A stretch of 64,000 nucleotides of DNA from Pocillopora verrucosa (taxonomy: Eukaryota > Cnidaria > Anthozoa > Scleractinia > Pocilloporidae): positions 24,664,274-24,728,273 of the forward strand of contig NC_089312.1 in assembly GCF_036669915.1 (NCBI RefSeq). Direction: 5' to 3'. Positions 1 to 11,900 of this stretch are shown here, in pieces. The position numbers and the translations under genes were made by a program. The notes below the pieces were generated by a model. The model was not told the origin of the DNA. It saw nothing but the letters and a program-made list of their open reading frames with translations, and ran no database searches. The first letter of the stretch is position 1, and each line of letters begins with the position of its first letter.

Positions 1-3000
1 GGCTGATATATACATTAATTGAGAATTAATTCCTTACCCGCTTATGTTAGAAAATAAAGTATTCTGTTTTTTATGAAATTGCAATGGTGGCTTCAAATCA
101 GTGATGAGTTTCGCGTTCAAATAATCAAGGAAAACATCTTTGGTTTTTTCAGGAAGCTCCATTTAAGTGACCGAAAATCCGATCCATAGGATTTGGGAGA
201 ATTCTACTAAGCGTGTAGAAAGCGCCACAAAAGAAGAGGGACCAAAAAGGCTGCTGTAACGTAAAGCTGTTGTACGTTAGACAACAATGAACAGGAAGAT
301 TTTTCCATGCTTACCGAGAGGTCCATAGAGATCAACCTGGCCAACGATACTACCATTGTCCGCGAATTGAAGTCTCAAATCTTTATAAAAAAGAAATACA
401 AGCTCTTGATTAATGCACTCCTTTTTTAGATGGAGATGATTGGCATAATCGTTTTGGTAATAAAACTAACCTTGAGGAAGATCCATCAAAAATTTTGAAA
501 GGGGGACATTCTCCTCTGCTTCCAGATGAACCACACAAATCTCCGATTCCTGCACTGGCTTGTGACACTGGATTCTTCTTCGCTTTCCGCTTCCCTAAAC
601 AAGGAAAGCAACACAGGGGGAATCCAAAGATCGACCTTAAACGGCTGCCATTCTTCGGCTTTTTTTCTCTCAAACGAAACAGCAGTTGAACCCTGATTGA
701 ATTTAATATGAGGACTTTTGTTGGTTTTTGGGTGATTCAGTTTGACCGCAACTCGTAATGTGTATCTCTCTCCTTTCCCCCCTTTGCCTCCTGATTTCCT
801 GCGAGGAGAGACCCTTTCCTTAGCTCATTACGCGAAATGTAAGAATCAAACGCCTATTATCTCGGTGTTTAAATCGATCGAGTGCTGTTGAAAGAAGCAA
901 TTTTTTCAGAAATGCAAAACAAATTTGCAGACAGCTGTGCGCAAGTGGTTGAAAGTGTATAACTGTGGTTTCACAGAGATTTAGATTGATGTAAAAAACA
1001 AACTTGTCAGTGCATGAGTCCATCGGGGAAACAAAGATTTATCTGGCTTGCTTTGCAAACTTTGCAAATCCGGCACAGAAATCTTTTGTTTCCATGAGGA
1101 CTCATTAAAGGTAACATTTTTGCTTGAAGCAAAATGTTACTATTTCAGGTTTGTCATCCATTTTTGCAACAAGGTACAACAGTCATTTTTACTTTGCTAT
1201 TGAAGAAAGACCCTGAAAAATCTATACAAAACAAAACAAAAGTGTCCAAGACAACTTATGTCAACTCGCCAGTCAAGCCTTGAAGATTCAGTTTTACCAG
1301 GGGCCTTGTAAACTGGAATCTTCCGGATAAGTTTCACCGCGAAATTAAAAATCCCCCGCCATGAAACCAGATTGGATATTAAGAAGCCTACACGACCTAA
1401 ACACGTGCAATTGCTACCTACGTAAATTACAATCAACCTATAACTCTATTTATCACGCTTTTTATCTTCATCATTGCTGTGGTAGGATTCTGTCCACGAA
1501 TGCAGGTATGATCAATTTTTAATCTTAAATGATCGAAAGTCTTTTAAACAGTCTGAAATTAATTGGTCACTTTCTTTTTTTTCTTTTTCAGCTTTTCCCA
1601 CCCGTGATGTAATTAGATGATACGAAAAATTGATAATACATTTTTTGATCAAGGTTGCGTTTCAACTGTTTATGCACTTTTTAACGGCAATGGTTCAAAC
1701 TGCCATATATATCGGACTCAAGATGATGTTCAGTTTCAATAACGATTATACCATCGTGATAAAAGGCCTTGTTCCACTCTCAAAGCAGGAGCCAAGACAA
1801 TGAATATGAATAATGTCTGGAAATGGTCAAAAGAAAGAGAAAAAAAACTGGAAAGAGGGTGGAAGAGGAACCTAGTAAATTCGTTTTTGGTAAATAATTA
1901 TTACCGAGATTATGACAGATGGTTTTTATTCGTCATCAAAGTAGACTTTGCTGAGGGTTTTACCGGCGTAATTTAAGTACTTACATCGCATAGGTAACTC
2001 TGTGCGGTTTTCTCTCACGGCCTCATACACAACTGAGCACTCGTCATGTTTTTTATTTATTTTTTTTTTTTGGCAGTGCGAAATGCATGTTCAGTGGGGA
2101 TGACGCTCCGAAATCATCAGAGATGCAGTTACGGGGCGTGTTCCTCAGTTGCTGAGTATTTCACGCAGCTTCTTCATATTCCTGTAACGAAATCTGTGGC
2201 GAAGTTATAAAATTTAGTAGCACGAAAGACTTGAAGCTCGAGAACCTAGGATTTTATCGACCCGAATTAGGCACTAAATCTCACTTCTTTTGTGCCTGTG
2301 TTAATCGATTAATGGGGGTATGTTCAACACTGAATAAAACCTCTCCTCAAATTTGTACTCTTCAACAACATCACATTTTAAGAACTCATGCAACAATCAA
2401 CTGCCCCAAGGCCCTGAGGACATTAGCTACGTAAGCACCCCTCGGGTCAGTTGAAAAGGATATCTCCTGTCCTTTAAATCACGAGACCTGTTGTTGCAGC
2501 CCCTTTCTCGCATGAAGCATAGCCGCAGAAAGAGGTCAAGGTAAATACAAATATGTTTCGTTCAATCTGTTTGCTGGCCTCAGAAGATATTTAACGAAAC
2601 GATAACTCTTTAGTAAACATCATAGCCTTGATATCGTATTGGAAAGTAATCTTAATAGAAAAAATAGTACCATATTGAGGCTTCCTCAAAGAGGATGCCA
2701 TCCTCGCGAAAACTGAAATTTTGACTGGTTCTCACCGTCAGCTACCTTTTTTTCCCCACGAAAAAAAGATTACTTGCAGGAGGCGAAAACTACATCAGTA
2801 GTTTTCTAAAATGGTTAGGTTCTTCAACCTGCTAAACCGAAATTACGTACGTCGTGGATGCTGATTTCGATGGAATATCACAAGCTTGAGTGGATTTTAA
2901 CAGGTCGAGGGCTAACAGAGAGAATGAAATCGTTTTCACTTAACAGCATTTTGATTATAGTTTTCTTTTCTTCAAATGAAGGGATTAACCCTTAAAACCT

Positions 3001-3444
3001 TAGGAATTATAAAAGCAAATGACGAATTCAAGTCAGCTTCATTGCCTCATTGCCAAATAATTCTGATGTGACAAGCCCGTGACTTCCGGTTATTTTGAAG
3101 TACAAAGAGAGAGCAAAGAAGTACAATGTAAATAGAGTAGGAAGTCTCTTCTGGGAGACACTCCGCTGACAAACTTCCTACCCTTTAAATTTTTTTTATT
3201 ACATAAACGTCTTGTTTGACATGGAAATTATGCTCATGTTTCGTCTTGAATTTTGTATCTTTGGCTTAAACCAACCAGAAGAATGATTCAGTTAGAATCT
3301 TACTTGGAACGGCCTCCCGTCGAAACTATCGCTCAAAAGGGTAAAAGGTGAATAATTCCGAGTTATTTGGAGCATTGTGACAAGTATCCGCTCTTGAGCG
3401 AACCACTCCTCCGAGCTTCACGAGAGTCAAGTATTTGATGCGCT
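1..3444. other. Gene-poor 5' flank
   Basis: I recognise no gene family in this stretch. On the minus strand there is an 87-codon open frame at 410-673, rich in Lys, Ser and Pro with a Cys cluster. A short open segment near 312-380 is followed on that strand by a GTAAGC-type donor. These could be two exons of a minus-strand gene, but nothing in them is diagnostic. A 30-nt near-palindrome lies at 1111-1140. The rest is AT-rich and shows nothing beyond short homopolymers. Confidence 0.4.
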
Positions 3445-5962
3445 ATGGAAAAGAAGATGGTCATTTCAAAGAAGAGAATCTGCACTCTGACGCCGGGTGA
3501 ACTATTCGATGCCTTTCTTCAAACTACCGATCTCCAGGAGACGCTAGACGTTTTCCGAAAACTTTGTCAAAGCGTCGACGTGAACCCCCGAAATCACAAA
3601 GACGCTATAATTCTTCCCTCAGTCCAAATTAACTTCTTGGAATTGCAAGTCTCTATGGACGAAACTAGACAACGAGCGGAACACAAGGACTACAGAAACA
3701 GCCGTGTGTCAAAAATAAATGCTCATCATCGGTGCAGGGCCATGTGGATTGAGATCGGCAATTGAAGCCGCTTTGCTCGGTGCTTACGTCGTTGTCATCG
3801 AAAAACGAGATCGTTTTTCTCGCAACAATGTCCTTCATCTGTGGCCATTCTTAATTGTGGACTTGAAAATTTAGGAGCTAAGAAATTTTTGGACAGTTCT
3901 GTGCTGGAGCCATCGATCACATAAGTAAGTAGTTTTTCCTTATTCCCTTGAATATTTGTTACTTCCGGAATCTTAGACGTACCTACCAAATATCAGAGTA
4001 CATTTTTGCGTGAGAAATTATGGATCGTTTCAGTATATTATACAAAACAGTTCAGCAATTATTGCCGAAAAATCGATCGAATCTAACCAAACTGACTCTT
4101 AACTATCCGGCAATGATCGCCATTTGGTTTTTAATGCTCAATTTAAGTCATAATTCGTGTGATTTCTATCATGCATCGCATGAGGTTCAGTACATTACAT
4201 AACTTCTCCTTTTCCCCTCAGTGTTGACATGACAAGAGTTGAGATGTATATTCTCTGTAGTGAAACAAAATATGACTTCTACAATAACCATTAGTGATCA
4301 TAAAGGATTCAAACCTTAAACACAGTTGTTTTTTTCACTCTTAAACATATTTTTCTTTGAAGACAACACGACGCTGAATTATTTTTTCCTTCTAATTACC
4401 CCAAGCGAGGCAATTAACCTCATAGAGCGCCGTTCCGTCTCAAAATAAATCTTTAGGAAATAGCTCTGTATTTCCTTCTGTTTTCTGAGTATCTCTCAAG
4501 TGACCGTTATAGGAAGGTTCACGATGAATTATCCGTTTGTGTATTGTCAGAATTAATTTCACAAATTAGAGACTGCAGGTGGCTTTTTGCGAATCGGTGA
4601 AGAGTTGCAACAAACCATTCAGCGCACAAAAATAGGAACGAGGAAATGAATATCTTTCAGTTCTTCCTCATCAAAATGCAGTTATTTGGCTAAGGATGAC
4701 TTAGCCTGATCCTAAAAACCGTGCATGGAACAAAAATGCTGTCCCCTGGTATTTAAACAATTGAAATTAACTACACCTCTTTCCTGCAGTGATGAATAAT
4801 AATGCCTTTTGTCGAATTCAGATTTGTAGGTTAAAAATCTATTTTAAGCATGCTTTTTGAACAAATTTAGAACCTTTTTTGGATAAGGATAGCTCTTTAT
4901 TGTTAAATTTTAGTAATGCAAGAATCATTTAAAGAGGGAAAAAACTGTCTATCATCATTCCTTTTATCAGAAGGCAAAGTGCCAATACTTTTGAATCATT
5001 TTAGTTGGTGATCAGTGCTCTCCACTTGAGAAGTAAATTCATATTATTTACCCAAAGTTCACTATTGAAACATTTTGAGTATCTCCTGGCTAACAAGATC
5101 TTATCTGTGCTTGTTAAGCAGGTTGAAATACTCTGAATACAGAGACAGGTATAAAAAAAACATAATTAAGTAATTTTAATATCATGTGCCAATGAGTGGA
5201 ACTTCTTATTTTAGGTATCGTAGACTTCAAGTTATTCTACTTAAGGTGTCCCTCTTGCTTGGAGTACAAGTTTATGCCAAATGTGGATTCCTTAATCTAG
5301 TGGAGCCAACAGATGGTAAGTACAGTTGTTTTTCTTGTTTTTGACTTTGTGGCCCCCATTGTGTTTGACCTCTGCCATGTTTGTAAATCAAACTTTTTTC
5401 TCAAGTAAGAACCCCTCTCCCTCTTCCTTGATTGTTTTTTATAGAGTGTTGATCCTGTTGGCCAAACTAAGTAGTGTGAATTTACTAATTATTAGGTTTA
5501 CACATTTAAAACATGGAGAAAGTTATTTTGTCTTAATGCTAACTGTCTGTGGAGATCATTTTGTCATTTACATCTCTATAATGCTTGATATGGGTTTTTT
5601 ATTTCAGCTCATGGCTGGAGAGGAAACTTTGACTCACCCTCTCATCACCTCAGTAAATTTGATTTGACATTGTGGTGGCTGCAGATGGCAGGCGTGCTGC
5701 ATTGAAAGGTTTTAAAGGAAAGGAATTTCGTGGCAAGCTGGCCATTGGTATCACTGTGAACTTTGTGAACAAAAATTCAAAGGAAGAGGCCAGAGTGGAG
5801 GAGATAAGTGGGGTTGCTTTCATTTTCAATCAACAGTTTTTCCAAGACTTGAAAGATAGCACTGGTATTGACCTTGAGACATTGTGTACTACAAAGATGA
5901 GACGCACTACTTTGTGATGTGTGCAAAGAAGAACAGTTTACTCAGAAAGGGTGCTCAAAAAG
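3445..5962 (+). CDS. MICAL: MICAL FAD-domain exons 1-3 with multiple apparent frameshifts
   Basis: These exons encode the N-terminal half of the FAD-dependent hydroxylase domain. The initiator ATG at 3445 opens a frame that matches MICAL up to about residue 53. Conserved family segments then continue in changing frames: SKLTSW-like at about 3624-3665, EHKDY at about 3678, [10 protein letters not shown] at about 3733, [16 protein letters not shown] at about 3870-3920, RRLQVILLK at about 5220, and [10 protein letters not shown] at about 5668. Each shift is repaired by restoring one base, usually in an A, T or C run. The donor and acceptor dinucleotides are intact. This fits uncorrected long-read deletions better than a decaying gene, but a pseudogenised 5' end cannot be excluded by eye. 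Confidence 0.75.
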
Positions 5963-8900
5963 GTGAGTTTAGACTAGGCATCAGAATTTAGAATAAAGTT
6001 ACCTTAAGAGAGTATTTTCAGAGGTTTAGGCCATTTAATAGTTGTCTCCCCTCAATTGCTCAATTGAGCATCCTTGAGCCAACACAACCCTTTGTCTTTC
6101 CCTTCATGACTTGTTTGTGGTGTTCACTAAGAACCTGGAAACAATAAATAGTGTATTATCAGCTCTAACTTATTGCAAAGCATCATGGTTTGTGTGGTGT
6201 ATAACACAGAAAGTTCTGCTCTCAAACTTGTCAGTCTTGTATTCATGTAACGCATGTCCCAGGGGATTTTTTGGTTACATGTATTGTTGGTAAATAAATC
6301 TCTGTTGAGTTTTCTTTACATCTCATTCATATTTTGAACATGAAATGACACCATATATAATAGTCTGATTATTTTAACTAGGTTTAGCCACTGTTTAAAT
6401 TCAATTCAGCTGAACCTTTCGGATCAATATTAGTATCTGGGCAACTTCCCACCTACCCCTCCCCTAACCCAACATTAACCCTGACTTGTTATCAATAGAC
6501 TGTTGTTGGGTTAGGGGAGGGGTAGGTGGGCATTTGCTCAGATACTGATATTGATCCAACCTTTCATTATAACAATTATTTAATTTGTTAACAGTGTCAA
6601 TAAAGGGCCAAAAGATAACAATGGAAAGACATTAATTTAATTAAATCAAGCCCCTTAAAAAGAAAACCTGAGGTGCACTGCTAGCATAAACCATAATGTG
6701 GGTTAGACCTTATGTAAATAATTGTGGTCTCAACTCAGTGTTTAGCCCATAGCACTGACTGTTTTTGTTGTATGACCTTGCAAAGCTGGTCTTCTTGCTT
6801 AGAATACACTTCACTTTACACCAGAATTTATTGGTAACTATCAGCATCCTGTAATAACTTATTCAATATAATAATACAACTGTATAAAACTGAATAGAAT
6901 TGCCCAAATTTACTAGTGGAATGAAACTGACCAATCCTTATTGACAAACTGCTTATCAAGATGCAGTTTTCTGATAATGTACATGTTTTGTATAGAATAA
7001 ATTTAACTAATTAGTTTGAAGCTGCTAAGTATAATCTATGTTTTATAAACATGATCTCTCTGAGAAAATGTTGACAGCAATGTCTTGTGAACGCAGGATA
7101 TAACATGATCTTTAATATTTAAAATAAATTTATAACATAGCTAGTAAATTTGTCTAATCAAATTCAATTGTGTGAGCATGCTTCATATTCCCATTGTGCA
7201 CGCTCATGACGTCAGCAAACAAATCCCTTAAGATAAAACATTTTCTCTGCAATTTTTTACTTTGGAATTTTACTATTAAAAACTGGTTAAGACTTTGGTG
7301 GCAATTTTTTGGTGGCAAATTTAAGCTAAACATGGAAAGTTGTGAGCCAGCTGATGAGGAAGAACTGCTGTTTACAGCCTAGCAAAATGTTTTCCTGAAA
7401 CAAAATTATCAATGGGCTGAAGCGTAGCAGAGGGAATATTAACCCTTTTACAACATGTAAACCATCAGGTTGTAAATGCTATAAAACAATTGGTTCATTC
7501 GTCAGCGTGCGTTCATTGAGATATGAAGCACTTGGGGACTTTGGAGAGCACTCAAGAAGCTACACACCTTCTTTGTGACACACTTAATTGCTGCAAGAAC
7601 TTGAAATATAATTCTTTACCTTCATTCACAGGATTTCCAAGATGCATATGATCTTCTTCAAACAAGCAACGTGAACCATGATAAGCTTCTGGCATATGCA
7701 AGAGAAGCTGCAAACTTTTCCACAAGCTACCAGCTACCTCAACTAGACTTTGCAAAGAATCACTACTTCAAGGAAGATGTAGCAATGTTTGATTTCACTT
7801 CTTTGTATCACTCTGAACATGCTGCCAAGATTTATGAAAGGAGGGGAAAACGTCTTCTAGCATTAGTTGTTGGAGACAGCTTATTAGAGGTAGGATGAAA
7901 TGACATCATCCTATATTAGCCCCAAAATAATTTCTCTTTATCTAGGGGTAAAGCATGGGTCAGGAAGGATTCATATCAATGGCATAGAGGGAAAAGGAGA
8001 AAATAAAAAAGGCACAGAAGCCTCTGACCTGCCCCTGATTACAATTTTTTCTTAATTTTTTTTTCAAACTTTGCCAACATTTCTTTCAAATTTTGCTGAT
8101 ATACAGCTTCTCCTTTGGCTTAAATAAAGTTTGAACAAGTATTTCATAGACTAGCAAGGATATTTGGGAGTATAGTCAAAATTTTCACGTTTGTTTAACG
8201 TTGGTTTTAAAATTCCTATGTTGTGTTTTGGTTTCTTTCTCCATAAGCTAAAAATATTTTTCACACTTTGGAAGTCCAGAAGTTGCAAATGAGGTTTGGG
8301 TATTGTTATTATGAATTTCTGGTTAATTAATTGTGTCATGTCTCTGTTTGCAGCCATTTTGGCCAACTGGCTCAGGTTGTGCAAGAGGTTTCTTGGGATG
8401 TTTTGATGCTGCCTGGACAATGAGAGGTTGGGGACTGGGAAGGGAACCCATTGACCTGCTCACAGAAAGAGACAGTATATTCCGGCTTCTTGCTCAGACA
8501 ACTCCAGAGAACATCTCCAAGAATTTTGAGGAGTACAGTATTAATCCAGCCACTCGGTACCCAAACTTGAACAAGTCATGTGTCTCACAGAACAGAGTGA
8601 AACATTTGTTTGATAACAAAAAAGGACCAATTGACCAGATGGATGGATCTGAAGCAGAACCCATGGACACAAGTAAAGACCTCGGCGCTATTGAGGGAGG
8701 AGGTGAGAAAAGTCTTGGGAGGGTGGTTCTGGAGGGAAAGGTTATGAATTAATATTATGGGAGTAATTGTTGCAATTCCTTTTTAAGAATCCCTGAAAGA
8801 TACTGGAATGTCAGTTTATAGACATGACTTGCTCCTAAAGGTAACACCCTGTTTAAGCAACAAACAATTAATTCCCACACTGTTTTTTTAAAGATTACAT

Positions 8901-11900
8901 CCCGTGAGTACCAAGATAAGGTTTAGTGACAGTCATAAAAATACTAATGTCAATGTTTAGTTAAGGAGACATAGAAACAGTCAAGATCAATCATAATTCA
9001 TTCTGAGATGACATAGTCTTCTTTTTTATGAGCTAGAGGACTGGGGCTTTTCAGAAGGTTGCACAGGGTATGCTTTAATAGCAGTATCAGTTCCAGGAGC
9101 CCACCCACTGCTGTCTTCCAGGTTTTCTTTTCTTTCTGGAAAGACGCAACTACCTGACTAGCGGTGATATCAGGAATTTTACTGGATGACTATTTTTAGT
9201 TGTATTTAGTGATACGGTTTGACATGACTTGCCCCCACTTGCTTACAAAAGATATTTACTTAGTTAAAGTAGGGTATTTGAATATATTTGACTGTGAACA
9301 AATAGCACAAAAATATGTGAAAATGGAATTACTGTCAGTAGCATAGGATTAAACTTACATTTTTGCCATAAATTTCAGTTCGTTCTTCATCCTGTTTCAG
9401 TAAATGCAAGAATGTTGCTCAGATGGTGTCAAGAGCAAACCAAGAAGTATAGGAATGTGAAGATCAATGACATGTCAACATCATGGAGAAATGGCCTTGC
9501 TTTCTGTGCCATTATTCATCGCTACAGACCTGATCTTATGTAGGAGGGCTATTACTCATGGACTATTGTGTTTAGACATACTAACCTTAGCATATGTACT
9601 AGTTAGAGTGCATGTTGACTGCATTCTGTGTTGTTTTGTATCTATGGTCATTTCATACTCAGTTTTTACATACTGAAAGTCAGTTGATTTGTACCCAGTT
9701 TCATTGGTTTATACCCAAACTGCTGGAATCATATTTGCTAGGTATAAAATGACTGCAGGTATCTACCTTAAGTTTCAATAGGAAACTCAAAGTGCATACC
9801 CATGAAAATACAAATTTATTAAATGCATCCAAACTGACTGGAGGTAATAAAAAGTGAGTGATAAAGTTGCTCTTGTTTTTACTTAACATCTCCTTTTTTT
9901 TTCTTTTTGAGAAAGTGGTCAATCACACAGGGAAGTATAATCGTACATGCTGTAATTGTTTCTCTTCCCTGGAGAACCATTCTATGTACTTTTGCAGTAG
10001 GTCTTTGAAGAAGACATCCAAGCTGGTAGTGAGGCTCTTAAGATCAATGTGCAAATTATAATGATTGTGTTACAAATGTGTTTCATTGCAGTGATTACTC
10101 TTCCTTGTCACCTAAGGATCGTTTGAAAAACACCCAGCTGGTGAGAGAATTTGTCAAGAACAATATGTGTCTCCTACTGTGTTACCTTGTTCTTGAAGAT
10201 GAAAAATTCATTTGGTCTATTATTTCTTCCTCTTTCAGGCATTTGATGTTGCTGAGGAACATCTTGGAATTCCCCCTCAAATTTCTGCCAGTGAAATGGC
10301 CATGAAGGAAGTTCCTGACACTCTGATGATAGTCAGCTATGTGTCACAGTACCATGAAGTGTTCAAAAATGAGACTCCAGGTAAGCTGCATCTACCATAA
10401 ACTACTTAATATGAATATTAAATTCAGGTAATGTTTAGTCTTGATTTATATAGGAGCTAAGGAAGGAGTCTCTGGAATATTAGTTTTTAACATCTGTGCT
10501 CTTCAGAGATAAAGTCTACATGCTAGAATGACTCACGTAGCTTCCAAATCTTTGATGTCTCGTACTGGTACCCTAAGAGAGAATGGATAGTGGAGAATGG
10601 AAAAAATATCAAATGAACCAACCAGATAGAATGATGTGTGAAGCACTTTCTTAATAAAACTGTGGTCAACCTTGGGCAGTAGTGAGTGTGGGGTTGTTAT
10701 TTTTTTGCAGCCGAGAAGACAACTGAACAGCGGGAATTCAGAGCCAAGTCTCCACTGTCCAAGCTGTCTGTGTTAACACGAGTGTCTCGTCGGACCCACA
10801 AGGTCAGTAGAAGGGATGTGTTGCCAATTCACATGGAGGTTTTATTTGGGTTTTAGCTCGGGACATTGCAATCCATGCTAATAAACAAGTTGTTGATACG
10901 TGCAATATACAATTACACTGATGTTGCTATCCATGCATAGGCACACATGTTAAACACTCCCCCCCCTCATAGTGCCTCCAGTTAGCCTAATGATAGACTT
11001 TAACCGTTTAACTCCAATGGGTGACCAAGACAGAATTTTTCCTTACAATATCGATATGATATTAACCAGACAAGTGAGGAGAATAAAGGTAAATACTAAT
11101 TAGGGGATTATTAGATGATCTAATACAAAATTTTCCGTAGAAAATTCGTAAGATTTGTGTGGCGGACAGTAAGGAATTACTGATCAGATTTTGGGAGTAA
11201 ACGGGTCAACTACATATTCATACACTGTTAATAATGTCTAAATTAGTACGTACGTCCTCCAGAGCTCGTTGTAATTCAGTGTAGTTGTTGTGTTGTGTAT
11301 GTAATGCGTCGCTGTTATGGACAGATCTGTTACCTTGCTATCTGCTATTGCGTTTATTAATTCTAATATCCGCCTGATGTTTAGAGGAAGTTACAAATCA
11401 CGCTAATGACATATATGTACACTTAGGAAAAGTATACTCGCAATCTTCTAAAGGTCGCACATCAGTCTGTATAGAACTCAGAAAACAGTTTATAAATGTC
11501 CTTTTTTTTTTTTAGGAGAAGAGGCGAAACGAGGAAATATTTGATACGGTGTCGAAGAGAAGAAAGGCAGCGTCCAAGGTTAAGACCGTTAGATTTTGAG
11601 GCATGTTTGGATATAGTCAGATGCTCGTTCTAGTAAACTGTTTTTTATGAATTGGTTCATGCGCAGTGTGCGTCTATCGAGGAATGGATGTACATGGGAA
11701 GTTGGGAGAGCCTCTATCTGGATCGAACACACGTATTGTTACGCAAATACTAATGTTTTTATTTCCGTTTGACAACAGGAGAATGAGGCTCCCACCCCAA
11801 TGGACACTTCCACCCCACAGGAATCTCTTCAGGCCCCCGCAGTCACTACTGGTAAGACGAGCAATAGAATCAGCGCTTTGGCTGCGCAAGTGTTTGGACC

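Noticed and set aside
9858..10305. Plus-strand frames around the CH-domain exons as independent genes
   Set aside because: Splice sites show the coding parts are MICAL exons 10092-10140 and 10239-10380; the rest is intron read-through.
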